Below are positions 46,860 to 57,800 of a stretch of DNA of 64,000 nt, piece after piece. This DNA is from Larix kaempferi (Eukaryota; Streptophyta; Pinopsida; Pinales; Pinaceae). Location: contig BSBM01000261.1 in the NCBI GenBank assembly GCA_027924585.1, positions 4,419,501-4,483,500 of the forward strand, read 5' to 3'. Within the stretch, counting starts at the first letter, position 1. Each line of letters begins with the position of its first letter. Under the pieces are notes generated by a model. It was not told the origin of the DNA. It ran no database searches and saw nothing but the letters and a program-made list of their open reading frames with translations. The translations under genes and the position numbers were made by a program.

Positions 46860-48720
46860 AGCCTTTGGGTGAGACCACCCGAAACAGCGGGAGCTTTCGC
46901 CCTAACCTTCCGCAACCACGGAGAGATTCGAGTTGTCCTCCCGAAACGGCGGAACAATTCAGCTCTGCCTTCCGAAACGGCGGAAGCCATTCGGATAAAC
47001 TCGCCGAAATAACACCAAGGAATTCATCTTTTTCTTCCGAAGTAAAAGACTTAGAAAATTTTCAATCGTTGCTTCTGCGGAACGGTTCCAGCTCCGAATC
47101 GACTTAGCTCCCGAAACGGCGGAGCCTTCCACTCAAACCTCCCGCAACCGCGGAAAGGTTCCGGCTTTCCTCCCGAAACGGCGGGACTCATTCGCCCTAG
47201 TCTCCCGAAAAGGACTTAGATTTCCTTCTGATTAAGGGAAGGCGGAAACTTTTAGTTTCAACTTTCCGAAACGGCGGAAATTTGAGTGAACCCTCCCGAA
47301 ACGGCGGAGTTTTCGTTGAACCCGTCCGAAACGGCGGAAGTTTTCATAAAATCCTTCCGCAACGGCGGGGGAGTCCAGGGAACTCTTCCGAAACAACGGA
47401 AGCCGCCACGATATCTTCCCAAAAGAAACTAGGCGGAAACTTTTGATGAAACCTTTCCGAAACGGCGGAAGCCATCTTCATAAGTCCTACGGGGAGAATT
47501 CACGATCGCCTTCCGAAACCATGAAAAGGACTTAGTTTTTTCTCAAGAAGCTGTCGCGGGGGCCTTCAGCTTTTGCTCCTGAAACGCGGAAGCCTTCGGG
47601 CTACCCTTCTGAAATAGCGGAAGCCAATCACTTACCCCAACCGGCAAAAGGACTCCGAAAAGGATCCCGGGTGAATTTGCGGAAAATATAAGTTTTGCTT
47701 CCGAAACGGCGGAAGTCATTCCCAAAAGCGTTCCGAAACTAGCGGGAGCCTTCGCCAAAACCTTCCCGAAAATCAACAAGACCTTGAAGTTTTGGATCGC
47801 GGAAGCTTTCGCAAAAGTCTTCCGAAAATACCGGGAGCATTCGCTATACTGTTCCGAAAGAGCGGAAGCTTTGGCGTTACCCGTCCGCCACGCGGCGGTC
47901 TCTCGCGGAAGGCTTCGAGCTTCCTTTTTCGCATTAAGCCTCGAAACGTCGGAAGCTTTCGTTGAATCCTTCCGCAACGGCGGAAGCCAATCACTTACCC
48001 CAACCGGCAAAAGGACTCCGAAAAGGATCCCGGGTGAATTTGCGGAAAATATAAGTTTTGCTTCCGAAACGGCGGAAGTCATTCCCAAAAGCGTTCCGAA
48101 ACTAGCGGGAGCCTTCGCCAAAACCTTCCCGAAAATCAACAAGACCTTGAAGTTTTGGATCGCGGAAGCTTTCGCAAAAGTCTTCCGAAAATACCGGGAG
48201 CATTCGCTATACTGTTCCGAAAGAGCGGAAGCTTTGGCGTTACCCGTCCGCCACGCGGCGGTCTCTCGCGGAAGGCTTCGAGCTTCCTTTTTCGCATTAA
48301 GCCTCGAAACGTCGGAAGCTTTCGTTGAATCCTTCCGCAACGGCGGAAGCCAATCACTTACCCCAACCGGCAAAAGGACTCCGAAAAGGATCCCGGGTGA
48401 ATTTGCGGAAAATATAAGTTTTGCTTCCGAAACGGCGGAAGTCATTCCCAAAAGCGTTCCGAAACTAGCGGGAGCCTTCGCCAAAACCTTCCCGAAAATC
48501 AACAAGACCTTGAAGTTTTGGATCGCGGAAGCTTTCGCAAAAGTCTTCCGAAAATACCGGGAGCATTCGCTATACTGTTCCGAAAGAGCGGAAGCTTTGG
48601 CGTTACCCGTCCGCCACGCGGCGGTCTCTCGCGGAAGGCTTCGAGCTTCCTTTTTCGCATTAAGCCTCGAAACGTCGGAAGCTTTCGTTGAATCCTTCCG
48701 CAACGGCGGATACAAATCAC
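46860..48720 (+). repeat. CTTCCG/CGGAAG inverted-motif array, element D 5' LTR
   Basis: Several dozen copies of a short motif close to TTCCGAAACGGCGGAAG, spaced mostly 30-45 bp. TTCCG and CGGAA are complementary, so each copy is a small palindrome. The right part is a three-unit tandem repeat of 363 bp (47621-47983, 47984-48346, 48347-48709). Because 363 is divisible by three and the motif lacks stops, long ORFs appear on both strands (+ 47784-48767; - 48757-47543). I do not take them as genes. Confidence 0.9.
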
Positions 48721-48848
48721 GAACTAGCCCCGCGAATGGCGGTCGCACGGAAACCAAGGTGCGTTGACGTGACCGCTACGCGCGGCGAATTTAAACCCCG
48801 TTTTAACCACGCCACCTACCGAATTAAAGGCTCACACGTGCCCATTCT

Positions 48849-48855
48849 TATAAAT
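48849..48855 (+). promoter_or_regulatory. TATA box upstream of ORF1 (P1), element D
   Basis: TATAAAT just after the motif array and a CACGTG (48836-48841), and about 140 bp before a CAG/GTAGG donor-like site. I infer that it is the promoter for the ORF1 transcript. Also present in the 3' LTR at 63758-63764. Confidence 0.55.
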
Positions 48856-48993
48856 TACGGTGGGGGGGCTCGACCAATGCACCATTGTTCTTGTCAATCG
48901 GCCAACGACGTGCGACACCGTGCAAAACGCTCCAGCTCACCTCGCGCATCCGTGCTCGCAGCCACCTTGCTCAAGCAATCCCCACGGTGCCAG

Positions 48994-49803
48994 GTAGGAT
49001 CTTCACCTTGTTTTTCACTACTGAGTTGTCCTTTTGGGGAAAGTATTGGGTTTAGTGGGATTGTAACGGGCAAAACACCCGTCGAGGGCTATGTTTTTCC
49101 CGTCAGGTACAGTGAACGGAGTTTTCGTTTCACAAAATCGTCATGGGCCTTCGTAAAAAACGTATATTTTTTGTTGGTAGGTACGGGCGGTTAGCCATGC
49201 CTTGTTTTGTTTTAAACCCCGGTTCGCGCCCCTCGTCGTGGGTTAAGTCGTCGAAACCCTACGGGCTTTCCATGTCCCGGGCCGATAACTCAGACTCAAA
49301 ACCCGGGCGCCTTCCATAGGCCTTAGCCCCTACACACGAGCCGAAGCTTAAAGCCACAACCGCCCTAGCACTCCACGTCAGCATATCCCGGCGCCGTTAC
49401 CTCCGCCTGGACTAAAATCTCGCGTACTGACTCGGCGAGTGGCCGCGCATGACGATAGCATCCATAGCCCTCACCGAGTCAACCCGCGTCTTCCCCGCCT
49501 TCGACCTCTCCAACCGCAGCCATAGCGAAAGACTTCTCCTTCCGCGAGGCGGAACCGGAAGCCGATTGCTTCCGCGAATCACCTATCGGTCCAATAAAAC
49601 CAATAGCGCCCGCAACATATTTTATCCCGTACCCATCTTTTGAGAGCTTCAAGTGTTTCAATGTGTGTCTTATGATTGAAATAATGTTTTACTTCCTAAG
49701 TATTTGCTTCACTGATTTATCTCATTAAAACGATTTTGCTCTCTGCTAAAACCATACAACCTGTTGCTCAAAATCATGATGAATTGTATATGGATGCTAT
49801 CAG
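48994..49803 (+). other. Putative intron upstream of ORF1, element D
   Basis: Donor CAG/GTAGGA at 48991-48999, conserved in position in element A (12553-12561). Acceptor GCTATCAG/GG ending at 49803, 12 bases before the ORF1 ATG. The 810 bp between have no ORF of note. Predicted only. Confidence 0.4.
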
Positions 49804-49815
49804 GGATAATTCAAG

Positions 49816-52800
49816 ATGCCAAAACCCAGTAAGAAGAAGGCGAAGATGACAGAAAAGAAACCTGCTCCTCCTAAGATTGAAACCTCGCTCCAGGACACCA
49901 GGTGCACCACTGGTGTCCCCCCAGAAATCAGATGGGATGACATATACAGGATGATCAGGGACCAAGAGATCCCAGATATGTTGCTGGAAGAGGCACCAAT
50001 CTATCAAAATATCAGAGCCTCAGGCATAACAAGAGCCGCTACCCGCCCTGAGCTATTCCCCTGTGCTGAAGTGATCGGGTGGATTCTCCAACATGCAGAT
50101 GCTGATGGGAGAGTGATAAATGACAGCAGGAAAGTAGCTATTGCTTCGTTTCAACCTGCATATGTTGCGGCGGCCTACAGGTTTCCCCGTGTCCAACAAG
50201 CTCTGACTGATGAATGGTTGGGCCAGATGGATAACGTCGAGATGGCCAAGAAGCTATTGAGGGGAGGGAAGCATTTGAGAAAGAAGGGAAATGACGAATA
50301 TGACGTGCAGAATCTGAGGGCCCCTTACAGATTGATCGCTTTAATGCTATGCAGAATATTCGGCATGCCGGATGGCACAGTATACAAGATTCAGTGGGTC
50401 CTTATCATTCACTATGTGGCATTTCAGGGGACAGTGTTTGACTGGGCCACTATCTTGTCAGATAGTCTGGCCTCAATGATAAGTGCTGCTAAACCCGGGC
50501 TGGCCTCGAAGAAGGCTGAATTCTTCATGTCCTCATACCTGATAGATTGTATCTTGGCCAAGATAGAGTTCCCCGGATTGGGGTGTATATGGGATAGGGC
50601 CACAACCCCGGTCTACACCGCATTCAAGATGTTGTGGGCTCAGAATTACAAGCCCAGCTACAAACTCATCTGCGAGGAGTTTATCATGCCCCTATACGAG
50701 AAAATGTTCAAGGAAGAACCAAGTTGCCTGTCACAAAACGCTTTGGAAGTCCTTGAGGATTATGGGGACTTCTACTTTTCAGAACAAGGTACCTACTTGA
50801 GAATGTTCGGAGGGACTAAGCCCCCATACATATTGCCGCAGTATGCCACGGACTATGTGGTGCTCAAGGAAGCAGTAAGACAACTCTTCTTGGATGGGAT
50901 TGGAGCATTCCTCCACAAGCTACACAAGGCTTCCTTTCCCCCCCTACCTTTCTGCATAGGTGCTTACAAGTTTTCAGGGGTGGCCTCTGCCGACGAATTT
51001 GTTCAAGAGTTGAGGGCCTTCCATTTCGGTGAGGTCATCTTCCACAGGAACGACAGAAAGGGTAAAGTGGCCGAGCATTGCAAGGGGAACTATGCTAATT
51101 TCGAATACTCCCACTACCCCGATGCCGAGGAGGAAGCATTCAGAGGCATCAGCAACATGACCGAGCTAAGGATCTGCCGCCAAAGTACTGGAGCAAGCTC
51201 TAGCTCAACCAAAGCCCAGAAGACCATCCAGCAAAAGGAGAAAGAAGCCAAGGATGCCCGGGCTCGGGAAGAGCTCAGATTAAGAGAAGAGGCAAGGTTG
51301 CAAAAGGAAGCCGAGGAGGCAAGAAAGCTACGAGAGGCTGAGAATGAAAGACTGCGGAAGGAGGCTGAAGAAGCCCAAAAGCAGAAAGAAGCAGAAATTG
51401 AGCAAGCTGAAGCAAGGAAGAAGGCGGAGGAAGAATTGAAGGCAAGAGAAGATGCCTAGGTAGGTGGGTCCGGCGCGCAGGACATGGAGATAGACACCTC
51501 TCAAGCAGGTGGCTCTAGTACCCAAAGGGAAGGGACAGACCCCGCTCAGGAAGTCCGGACCCCACCTATGGAAGAAGACATAGACATCATAAACCGACCA
51601 ATTGTACCGTACACTCCATCTGGGAAGCGTACGGTGTCCAAATGGAATGAGTTTGTCTATGACAAGAAGAGAAAAACAATGGTCCTCCAATCAGAAGAAA
51701 GGATAAAAAGTCCTTTCCATGACGACATAGTTACCCACCGAGAGGTCGCTGTCATGCAGAACACAGATGCGGATCTCATTGCCATGGCCTCCGCAGTTAT
51801 AGCGACAGCACAAGCATCATTTGCCAATGTAGGCGTTATAGTCAAAGAAAATATATTGACAAAGAAAAGAGCACGTACCCTGCAGCGAAACGTGGCTAAT
51901 GAGCAAGCTCAAAGAGACCTGGCAGTGAACAAGTATAATTGCTTGTACGCTGAGCACAAGGAGTTGGCGAACAAGTACAGCTACCTGGAGGAGGAAAAGG
52001 ACCAACTAGCACTCCAAATAATGATTGCGGAAGCAGAGAAGAGTGGAGCAGAAGAAAAGGCTTCCCAGCTAGAAACAGACAAGCAGGCATTAGCTGAGCG
52101 TTTAGAGCAAGCGGAAAGCAGAACCTTGGACATGTCCCCCTTCCACGAACTATCATGCAATATACTACAGCAAGTGCATGGCTCTCAAGAGCTAATCACT
52201 GATGAGGTGTGCAAACTCAAGGCCATGACGGTTAGGCTAAAGGAAGTGAATGCGGAAGCCCACAGGCTCAAGGCTAAGAATACCCGTGTCAAAGCAAATG
52301 TCATAAGTCAGATGGCATGGAGGGAAGGGAAAGGAGGTTTTCCCCCGCATCTTCCTTTCAAGACCGTGGAAGATTTTAATGAAGATATAGCCCTGTTGGA
52401 GTTTGGCCGGAACTGTGCCAATAAGCTGATGGCCAGTGTGCAGAAGACCACAGATAGAATCAACAACCTGTACCAAAAGCTCAAAGAAGTCCATGATAAC
52501 TGCTCATTGAGTTTCCCTCAGACCCTAGAAGACTTCCCGGGAAAGGAGCAGCGGTTATCTCAACTGAAAGAAGAACTGGGCGTCCAGATGAAGTATGTGA
52601 AAAGCATTGATTTCCTTGCCATGGATGATCTCCAACATTACATCGGTTCATCAACACTTCACAATCATCTGTTGAAAGAAACATACCAAATTGCTGAAGC
52701 AGAAGTACAAAGCATTAAAATAGAGCTCGGGAAGAATGTAACTTCTCAGAAAATCCTGTTCCCTGCTGCAGCAAACATAATCATAAGAGATACAGGTGTG

Positions 52801-53028
52801 TGGCATAGCTACATAGAAGAGGAGGTCAGGAAAGCTGCAGCAGCAGCAAAAGCATCAGTAGACCCAGCAGCCTCTTCCCCAGCAATGGCAGAAAGTCTGG
52901 CCAGCCCCATTCCCCCTTCCCAATCAGGGGCAGCATCAGCAGGGGATTCGAAGACCTCCTCCCAGGCAGCACCAGTGACAATCAATTTGGGCGACCCTTT
53001 GCCACCGGAAGCTCACGCACAGGAGTGA
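49816..53028 (+). CDS. ORF1, LTR-encoded protein with coiled coils (one internal TAG)
   Basis: A single frame of 1,071 codons interrupted once, by TAG at 51457-51459; the parts are 547 and about 522 residues. Basic N-terminus (PKPSKKKAKMTEKK). Globular domain at residues 30-430 with RPELFPCAEVIGWI, APYRLIALMLCRIFGMP, FDWATILS, FFMSSYLIDCILAKIEFPGLG and PLYEKMFKEEP. It is of the type annotated in plants as putative transposon protein, judged by pattern without a search. Residues 450-547 are a Glu/Ala/Lys/Arg coiled coil. The second part has further coiled coils (51870-52130), a helical region, and an Ala/Ser/Pro-rich tail. No catalytic motif, zinc finger or membrane segment seen. The two element A copies have sense codons at the aligned TAG site. 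It lies upstream of the PBS, inside the LTR; the start is supported by alignment with 13508. Confidence 0.85.
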
Positions 53029-54301
53029 AGCAAACTAAATTCAGTGAGTCACTCGCTTCAGCCGGACACGTACCCAGCAGGGAACGCTTTGAGTTTAGCA
53101 AAATTTCTGTTATATGTAAGGCGTAAGCTGTGGGACAGCTGTCCCTATTCTTTTTTGTCAAAATATTTTGTAAATGAAGTGACCATTTTTTGGTAATCGA
53201 TTATATTAGAAATCCCTGTAAATGACAGGTAGGGGAACGCTAGGTGTCAGCCCAGAGGGCAAATATGTAACTATAAATAGAAGCAAGGAAAGATGAACGA
53301 AGGGCTTTTGAGAGGGAATGAAAATTTTGGGCAAATGATATGAGCTATCTTGTATCAGCTCTGTAAATTGAAATTTTCTAATAGAAGCCACGGGAGATGG
53401 ACGTTTTGCTTGGAATGTTGGGTTGCTTCATGTTGGACTATTCTAATGACTGCAATTCGGCAATGTGAGATCATTCTTGACTTCTGAATTATTTCTTTGT
53501 ACTAATGATTTTGCTCTCATCTATGCATGCGTCCTCTTTATTACATGGACAATGAACGCGTTCCATATTAAATCAGGAGTTACCTGCTGATACTTTTATC
53601 ATTGCTGTGGATTTTTCTTCTGGATCGAATAGCTAACTGTTCTTTCTTCAGGATAATCGTATGGCTCATTGTTCATGCTTTTAATTGCTCCTTGCAGGGG
53701 TCTTTTAGTTTAATTCCAGTATCGTTGCATCTAGATCCGTTTCTTTTATTCTTATTACTTAGATCAAACAATTTTGATTCCTTCTGTTCATAAGCAATAG
53801 ATTCGTTCTGTAAGTTTCATTATAGATCTGTTTTCTTATCCTGTAGCTTTTCTCTGTTTATTTTCTGAGCAATAGATGCGTTCCATTTTAAATGAGAAGC
53901 TATCTTCTCAAGATCCTCATCTAGCTGTAGCTTTGACTGTAAGAAATAATAGTTATCTGTTCGTTGCTTATGATATCTGTTGCAGCTGATTGCTCTCCCC
54001 TTTAAGCGTGTTCCCCTGCAGGGATAGGTAGATGTGTTCCTGTTTCTAGATTTAGATCTGTTCCAATTGCATTTAGATTAAGTATAATTTAGGCATGTGC
54101 ATCTCATATAAAACACATAAAACCCAAAAGAACGGTGGATCGGGCCATAACCGGTAGAATCGGATTTAAAGTCCAAAACCACGGTTGCCGGAACCGCTAA
54201 CCGGACGGATTCCCTACACCAAACGGGAGACAGTCTAATTGGGACCGTCTCTCGGGGAGAATCCCTTTCTGATTGATGCTACGATATCCGAGGCATCAAC
54301 A
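53029..54301 (+). promoter_or_regulatory. Leader with second promoter (P2) and LTR end, element D
   Basis: Noncoding. TATAAATA at 53272-53279 is conserved with 3497-3504 of element A. Acceptor-like CTCCTTGCAG/GGG (cut after 53696) and CCCCTGCAG/GGATAGG (after 54021) resemble the conserved site in both A LTRs. The end has paired blocks around CCGGACGGATTCCC and GGGGAGAATCCC (about 54200-54265), a possible RNA stem, then GGCATCAACA. I infer that the gag-pol RNA starts about 30 bp after this TATA box, giving an R-U5 of about 1 kb and leaving ORF1 in U3. Confidence 0.55.
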
Positions 54302-54322
54302 GTTTTTGGCGCTAGAAGGAGG
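54302..54322 (+). other. Primer-binding-site-like sequence, element D
   Basis: GTTTTTGGCGCTAGAAGGAG begins directly after the LTR end; TGGCGC at 54307 is the likely 3'-CCA pairing region. The primer tRNA is not assigned. It is conserved with 4249-4268 of element A and absent after the element A 3' LTR. Confidence 0.65.
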
Positions 54323-54333
54323 GCCTGAAGTGC

Positions 54334-54837
54334 ATGGCTGATAGAGGAAAATCTACCACGGTCATAGATAACACTGAAAACCCGCTTGAAGAAAACTTTT
54401 CAAACAGCCCAGATCTTGGATTAACAGACCAAGAACGCCTCATCTCTGACCCTGAGCCTCAGGAAGCTTTATACGCTGTTCCTTTTGCAGAAATAGAGGA
54501 CTTGAGAAGACATACTAGATCTTACGTTAGACAGCTAGGTGGGTTAAACGCTGTCAACTTCCTCCCTAAGAAAACTACACCCAGAAAGGAGCCGCAATAC
54601 ACCCGTGATTCGATCCTCGTTCAGAGTTTTGAAGAACTGGTAAATCTAACGTTGGAAGAAATCTCCGGCACTCTTAACAAGTCAGACCAAGAAAATCCCG
54701 AAGAAATTACCTCCCAAAAGTACTCCACCGAATTCACCTTACAATTCTCCACCGGGGTCTCCACGTCCAAACCCAAACATGGCTGTACCTGCCTGGAGAG
54801 CAAGGGGAGCGCTGAACCTAGCTGGACCATTCCATAA
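54334..54837 (+). CDS. N-terminal gag segment, frame-shifted from gag-pol
   Basis: The first ATG after the PBS (54334) opens 167 codons that match the N-terminal gag of element A, for example YAVPFAEIEDLRRHTRSYVRQLGGLN. About 54690-54730 the homologous frame moves by one base: the Pro/Ser-rich linker that leads into AVPAWRARGALNL is read in the frame of the next ORF, while this frame runs on without homology to 54837. In element A the two parts share one frame, so D most likely has a one-base indel here. A programmed shift is less likely. Confidence 0.75.
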   Translation: MADRGKSTTVIDNTENPLEENFSNSPDLGLTDQERLISDPEPQEALYAVPFAEIEDLRRHTRSYVRQLGGLNAVNFLPKKTTPRKEPQYTRDSILVQSFEELVNLTLEEISGTLNKSDQENPEEITSQKYSTEFTLQFSTGVSTSKPKHGCTCLESKGSAEPSWTIP

Positions 54838-57800
54838 TCTCCCTAAAAACCCAGAAAAGGTCTTGCCTAAGTACGATCCAGGGAAGGCCATTTCGGCGGA
54901 GGATCACCTCAAGAGTTTTTACTTAGCTCTGAACCTTTTAAATGTACAACATGAAGACGTAGTCTGCAGGTTGTTTCCGTATACATTCGAGCCTAAGGTA
55001 TCATCTTGGTACTTTAGCCTTCAACCCAGCTCAATCTCTAGTTGGGATGATTTCGAAAAGTGTTTCCTCAAGAAATACGGGAACCAAAAAACTGTAGCCA
55101 CGCTTATGAAAGAGCTCTTATCCATGAGAATGGAGAAGAAGGAAAAGGTTCAAGACTTTAATCAAAGATTCACAACGCTGTTAAATAACTTTAGTGAAAC
55201 TAACAAACCCACAGAAGAGTCTTTAATTGAATACTACACAACAGCTCTTGAAGGTCCAATCGCAATGTTTGTAAAACGATCCAAGAAAACGACCCTAATA
55301 GAGAATTTTGAGGAAGCTCGAAAGGTAGAGGAAGAGGCTGATAGCATAGCTAAACATGCCTTAGATGTGGAAACAAAACCAGCAGCTAGCAAGAAACCTT
55401 TGCTCCTCACGAGAGGCAAAGAAGAGCCATCTACGGATATGGAAAACGTAGTTAAGATGATGCAGAAGTTATCTAACAAAATCGTAGATCTTGAGAAAGA
55501 CAAGGCTGCTAATACATCTAGGAAACCTTTCAAGCCATTCTATAAGAGAAGGGAAGACGGGGAACAGTCTCACCCACCAATGAACACTGCCCCTGTTCTA
55601 AATTTGAATGAGATTGGGTTGGAGAATTTCTGCACCTTTCACCAAGAACCACACTCGGAGAAGAGCTGCCCTCAATGGATCAATTCCATGAGCTTGGTCA
55701 TGAACCAAATGTTAGATTCTCAGATCCCAGACCAGGATGATCCTCCAGAAGAGTCAGGCCCTGAGTTAGAGGAACCAACCCCGGACACTACTATGGTATT
55801 GTGGGATTGGATACCTATGACTGAATTAGTAGAAGAAGATCACGCAGACAGCTCTCCCTCTACCATAAATGTTGCCACTCGCAGCAAGGGCCCAATTGCG
55901 GATCCTGTACCAGTCACCATTCCCCATAAGCCTAAAATTTCGAAAGATCCGCCTAGGAGGCATATACCAATCATCCCACCACAGCCCAAAGTAAACCAAA
56001 CAGCTGCCAAAAGGCCAAGCGCTGACAACACAGTTCAGCCGCCTAAGGAAACCTTGAACAAAACTGATCAGTCCATTCGAATTGGGAATGAATCCGATAT
56101 AGGGTATGATATTATCGAAGATATCAAGAAAGTTAAAGCAAACGTATCAATATTTGACATGTGTAGCTTACCCCATCAACGAGACAAACTACTTCATGTT
56201 TTACAACCAAAACCCAGCGCTACATTAACAGATTCTCAAGACAATCCTGAAATTAACGAGGCCAGCATCGGTGGGAAATCCAAGTCCCAAACATTGCCAT
56301 TTCTGCTGACATTCGAAATTTTTAATCACAATGTTCATAACTGTCTGGTAGACTCCGGAGCTTCTTCAAACGTCATGCCACTTTCAATTTGTAAGAAAAT
56401 TAATGGGCAGCCCGTACCATCTCCAGCTCAAATCATACAATTAGACAGGACTGCTGTCAAGGTTATAGGGGAGATGAAAGATGTTCTAATTAGACTGTCA
56501 GCCGACCCTAGAGTTTGCCAATTCATTGACATAATGGTGGTCGATATTCCTGAAGCTTATGGGCTGATTCTGAGTAGGGATTGGTCCACCAAGTTAAGCG
56601 GCTACTTTGCTACCGATTGGTCTCATCTATGGCTGCCTTATCAGAACAGGCAGAATCAAATTAAAATTCTTAGGGAACCTCATATGAAACAAAACGTAAC
56701 CCAGCTAGAAGAAAAGAATGAGGCTGTAGCTTTCTCTTCCTCGGTCCTGGGAAATTACTTCTTGGAAATGGATCCGGGTAACTATCAATCTGAAACCTTT
56801 TGCCATGAATCAGACAAACAGTCCGATCTCCTTCATTTTTCTCGGACTGATGAGGTTGATTGTAACATAGTCAATTTAGTTGCTAACGTAGACCACAAAG
56901 AAACTAACTTAGTTGAATCTAAAGATACCTTTTGGACATTATACTTTGATGGTTCTAAAACTCTGGAAGGATCCGGAGCCGGTTGTGTTCTAATGGATCC
57001 AAAGAAGAACAAGTATTTTTTGTCTTGTAGATTAGAATTCGATTGTACTAATAATACCGCTGAATATGAAGCTTTGGTGCATGGTTTAAAGAAGGCCATT
57101 GGCTTAAATGTTAAGTACCTGAAGGTTTTTGGTGACTCCGAGATAGTAGTCAGACAGGTAAGAAACACCATTCATTGCCTCTCACCGCACTTGAAAGGTT
57201 ACCAGGCTGAGGTATGGGATTTAATCATGTATTTTGACGCTTTCAATATAAAATCAATTCCTAGGTTGCAAAATTCTGCTGCCGATTTGTTAGCAACATC
57301 TGCTTCTAGATTGGTGCCGACAAATAATAAATGCTCGATTGAATTGATTTTCAGGCCTTCCATTCCCGATAACATCACAAACTTCAGAATCTTCGATGAT
57401 GACAAGCAGATTATCAGCTTCCTGACAAATGAAGACAGTTTTCAAGGAGCTGCAATAGATGAGGAAGAACATGATGATGATTTGATGAAGAAGGAAGAGG
57501 AGAAGGGAAATTTCATGCCAAAAGGGGTAAGGTCCCTCGAAATGCTTTTCGATCTTCAAAATAAATTCAAAAGACCAGCTAATACCAAAACTAACAGCTC
57601 ATCAATGCAACATGAGTTGGTTAATTTGGGTACCGAGGCAGAACCAAAATTTGTCAACCTTGGCAAATGCTGTTCACCAGGAGAAAGAGAAAGGTTCATT
57701 AAGTTGTTTAAACAGTACAAGGATGTTTTTGCATGGACCTATGAAGATCTGAAAACATATGACGTCCGCATCATTCAGCATGTTATACCAATGAAAGCGG

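Larger units (their letters stand above)
46598..54301 (+). mobile_element. Element D 5' LTR, 7.7 kb, contains ORF1
   Basis: Starts TGTTGTTGCAGC (the same start as the 3' LTR at 61507; no similarity upstream of it) and ends GGCATCAACA at 54301, followed by a PBS-like sequence and gag. Its first 2,494 bp match 61507-64000 at a constant offset of 14,909, with no indels and two visible substitutions (46982 G against 61891 A; 48082 T against 62991 C). Contents in order: a motif array with three 363-bp repeats, TATA box, donor-like site, acceptor-like site, ORF1, second TATA box, acceptor-like sites, CAACA end. That the LTR extends past 49091 is inferred from element A and from the PBS position. 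Confidence 0.85.

Noticed and set aside
46860-48720. CRISPR-like repeat array
   Set aside because: Units are palindromic and adjacent or degenerate, not identical repeats with unique spacers; the context is a plant LTR.
47543-48757. 404-residue minus-strand and 327-residue plus-strand ORFs in the LTR repeats (also 62452-63676)
   Set aside because: Both frames exist because a 363-bp repeat of stop-poor CG-rich motifs is divisible by three. No domain-like sequence, and the two strands are equally open.
49816-53028. ORF1 as a captured host gene outside the element
   Set aside because: Related copies occur at the same place in element A and a divergent one in C, each with the same flanking signals.
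54700-54837. Programmed frameshift joining the two gag parts
   Set aside because: Element A has both parts in one frame, so an ordinary indel in D is simpler; kept as a check, not a call.
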